Part shown: piece by piece, positions 8,082 to 8,497 of the stretch | Position numbering within the stretch: the first letter of the stretch is position 1 | Layout: each line of letters opens with the position of its first letter | Assembly: GCA_003448835.1 (NCBI GenBank) | Contig: DLXM01000191.1 | Span: 20,514-29,010 of the forward strand | Length of the DNA: 8,497 nucleotides | Reading direction: 5' to 3' | Source: Bacteroidota bacterium | Lineage (GTDB): Bacteria; Bacteroidota; Rhodothermia; Balneolales; HLUCCA01 | Program-made: the position numbers and the translations under genes | The notes under the pieces: generated by a model | Databases searched by the model: none | The model's input: the letters and a program-made list of their open reading frames with translations, nothing else | Told to the model about the DNA's origin: nothing

Positions 8082-8497
8082 TTAATTTAACTCTATTGGT
8101 TCAGTAGGTTTTACCAAAATTACATCTTCTTTATCCACAAATACGGCACCAGGTGGTAATCCCTTCCCTTTTCGTACATATTTTCTTTTTGTAAAGATAA
8201 CAGGTACAAGTGAAGAACCCTTTGCTTTAGAGTAAAATGCAGTAATTTCTGCAGCCTTTTCTATGATATTCGTGGGAGGAAAATCATTACTGCGATTCAT
8301 TTGAATGATAACATGTGACCCGGGAACTCCCCTGGCATGTAACCATATATCTTCTTTATGCGATAATTTGAGTAATTCGTCATTTAGAGTGGCACTTTTA
8401 CCAACCCGAATCTCATAATTTCCGAGAATAAATGTTCGAAATGGCATAGCAATTTGATTGTTGTCAGACTCGTTGTGACCAATTCTTTTTAAGATCG
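8082..8497 (-). CDS. NFACT/RqcH-type protein, C-terminal RNA-binding domain (5' end outside window)
   Basis: This is the C-terminal part of an NFACT-family protein (RqcH/Rqc2/Tae2/NEMF relatives, often labelled fibronectin-binding or DUF814). Members bind peptidyl-tRNA-blocked large ribosomal subunits in ribosome-associated quality control. The frame stays open to the right edge, giving 138 codons before a TAA at 8084-8082. The ATG at 8447 is internal, since the codons before it continue without a stop. The NFACT-R core is clear: FRTFILGNYEIRVGKSATLND, then DIWLHARGVPGSHVII, then AAEITAFYSKAKGSS, and a basic VFTKRKYVRKGKGLPPG-like segment. Whole members are usually above 500 residues, so the NFACT-N, helix-hairpin-helix and coiled-coil parts are presumably beyond the edge. 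Whether it is a true RqcH that adds alanine tails cannot be judged from this part. It lies two bases upstream of aroK and is likely co-transcribed. Confidence 0.88.
   Translation of the reverse strand, partial: ILKRIGHNESDNNQIAMPFRTFILGNYEIRVGKSATLNDELLKLSHKEDIWLHARGVPGSHVIIQMNRSNDFPPTNIIEKAAEITAFYSKAKGSSLVPVIFTKRKYVRKGKGLPPGAVFVDKEDVILVKPTEPIELN

Noticed and set aside
8082..8447. The 121-codon frame starting at ATG 8447 as a complete small NFACT-R protein
   Set aside because: The same frame stays open upstream to the window edge and the ATG falls just before the conserved core strand, so a larger protein entering from the right is more likely. A standalone NFACT-R gene cannot be fully excluded.

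Overview
The window reads as one tightly packed, single-direction block of five housekeeping genes, all on the minus strand and transcribed from right to left. The DNA is AT-rich. The TamB-like protein has the C-terminal layout common in the Bacteroidota/FCB group, with an LLSNQINAIL-type segment followed by FDDRLVLRGE. Strong Shine-Dalgarno sequences are absent ahead of most of the starts. Together these suggest a Bacteroidota- or Balneolota-like Gram-negative bacterium, probably free-living. This placement is inferred from protein style, not from a marker-gene search.

In order of transcription the layout is as follows. (1) At 8082-8497 is the C-terminal end of an NFACT/RqcH-type protein, whose 5' part lies beyond the right edge. 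(2) At 7531-8079 is shikimate kinase (aroK), two bases after the NFACT stop. (3) At 6471-7544 is 3-dehydroquinate synthase (aroB), overlapping aroK by 14 bases. (4) At 1830-6449 is a 1539-residue TamB-like AsmA-family envelope protein that starts with TTG, 21 bases after aroB. (5) At 1-1809 is ribonuclease R (rnr), 20 bases after tamB, with its C-terminal end cut off by the left edge. No gap exceeds about 21 bases. No promoter, terminator, RNA gene, mobile element or CRISPR array is visible, so the promoter is presumably upstream of the NFACT gene, outside the window.

Functionally the block mixes two steps of chorismate/aromatic amino acid synthesis (AroB, AroK), outer-membrane biogenesis or lipid transport (TamB), RNA decay (RNase R) and ribosome-associated quality control (NFACT). 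All visible catalytic motifs are intact. I see no evidence of an undescribed system. The points worth a second look are the gene grouping itself, the TTG start of tamB with a decoy ATG just upstream, and a run of nine A residues inside the aroK lid codons.
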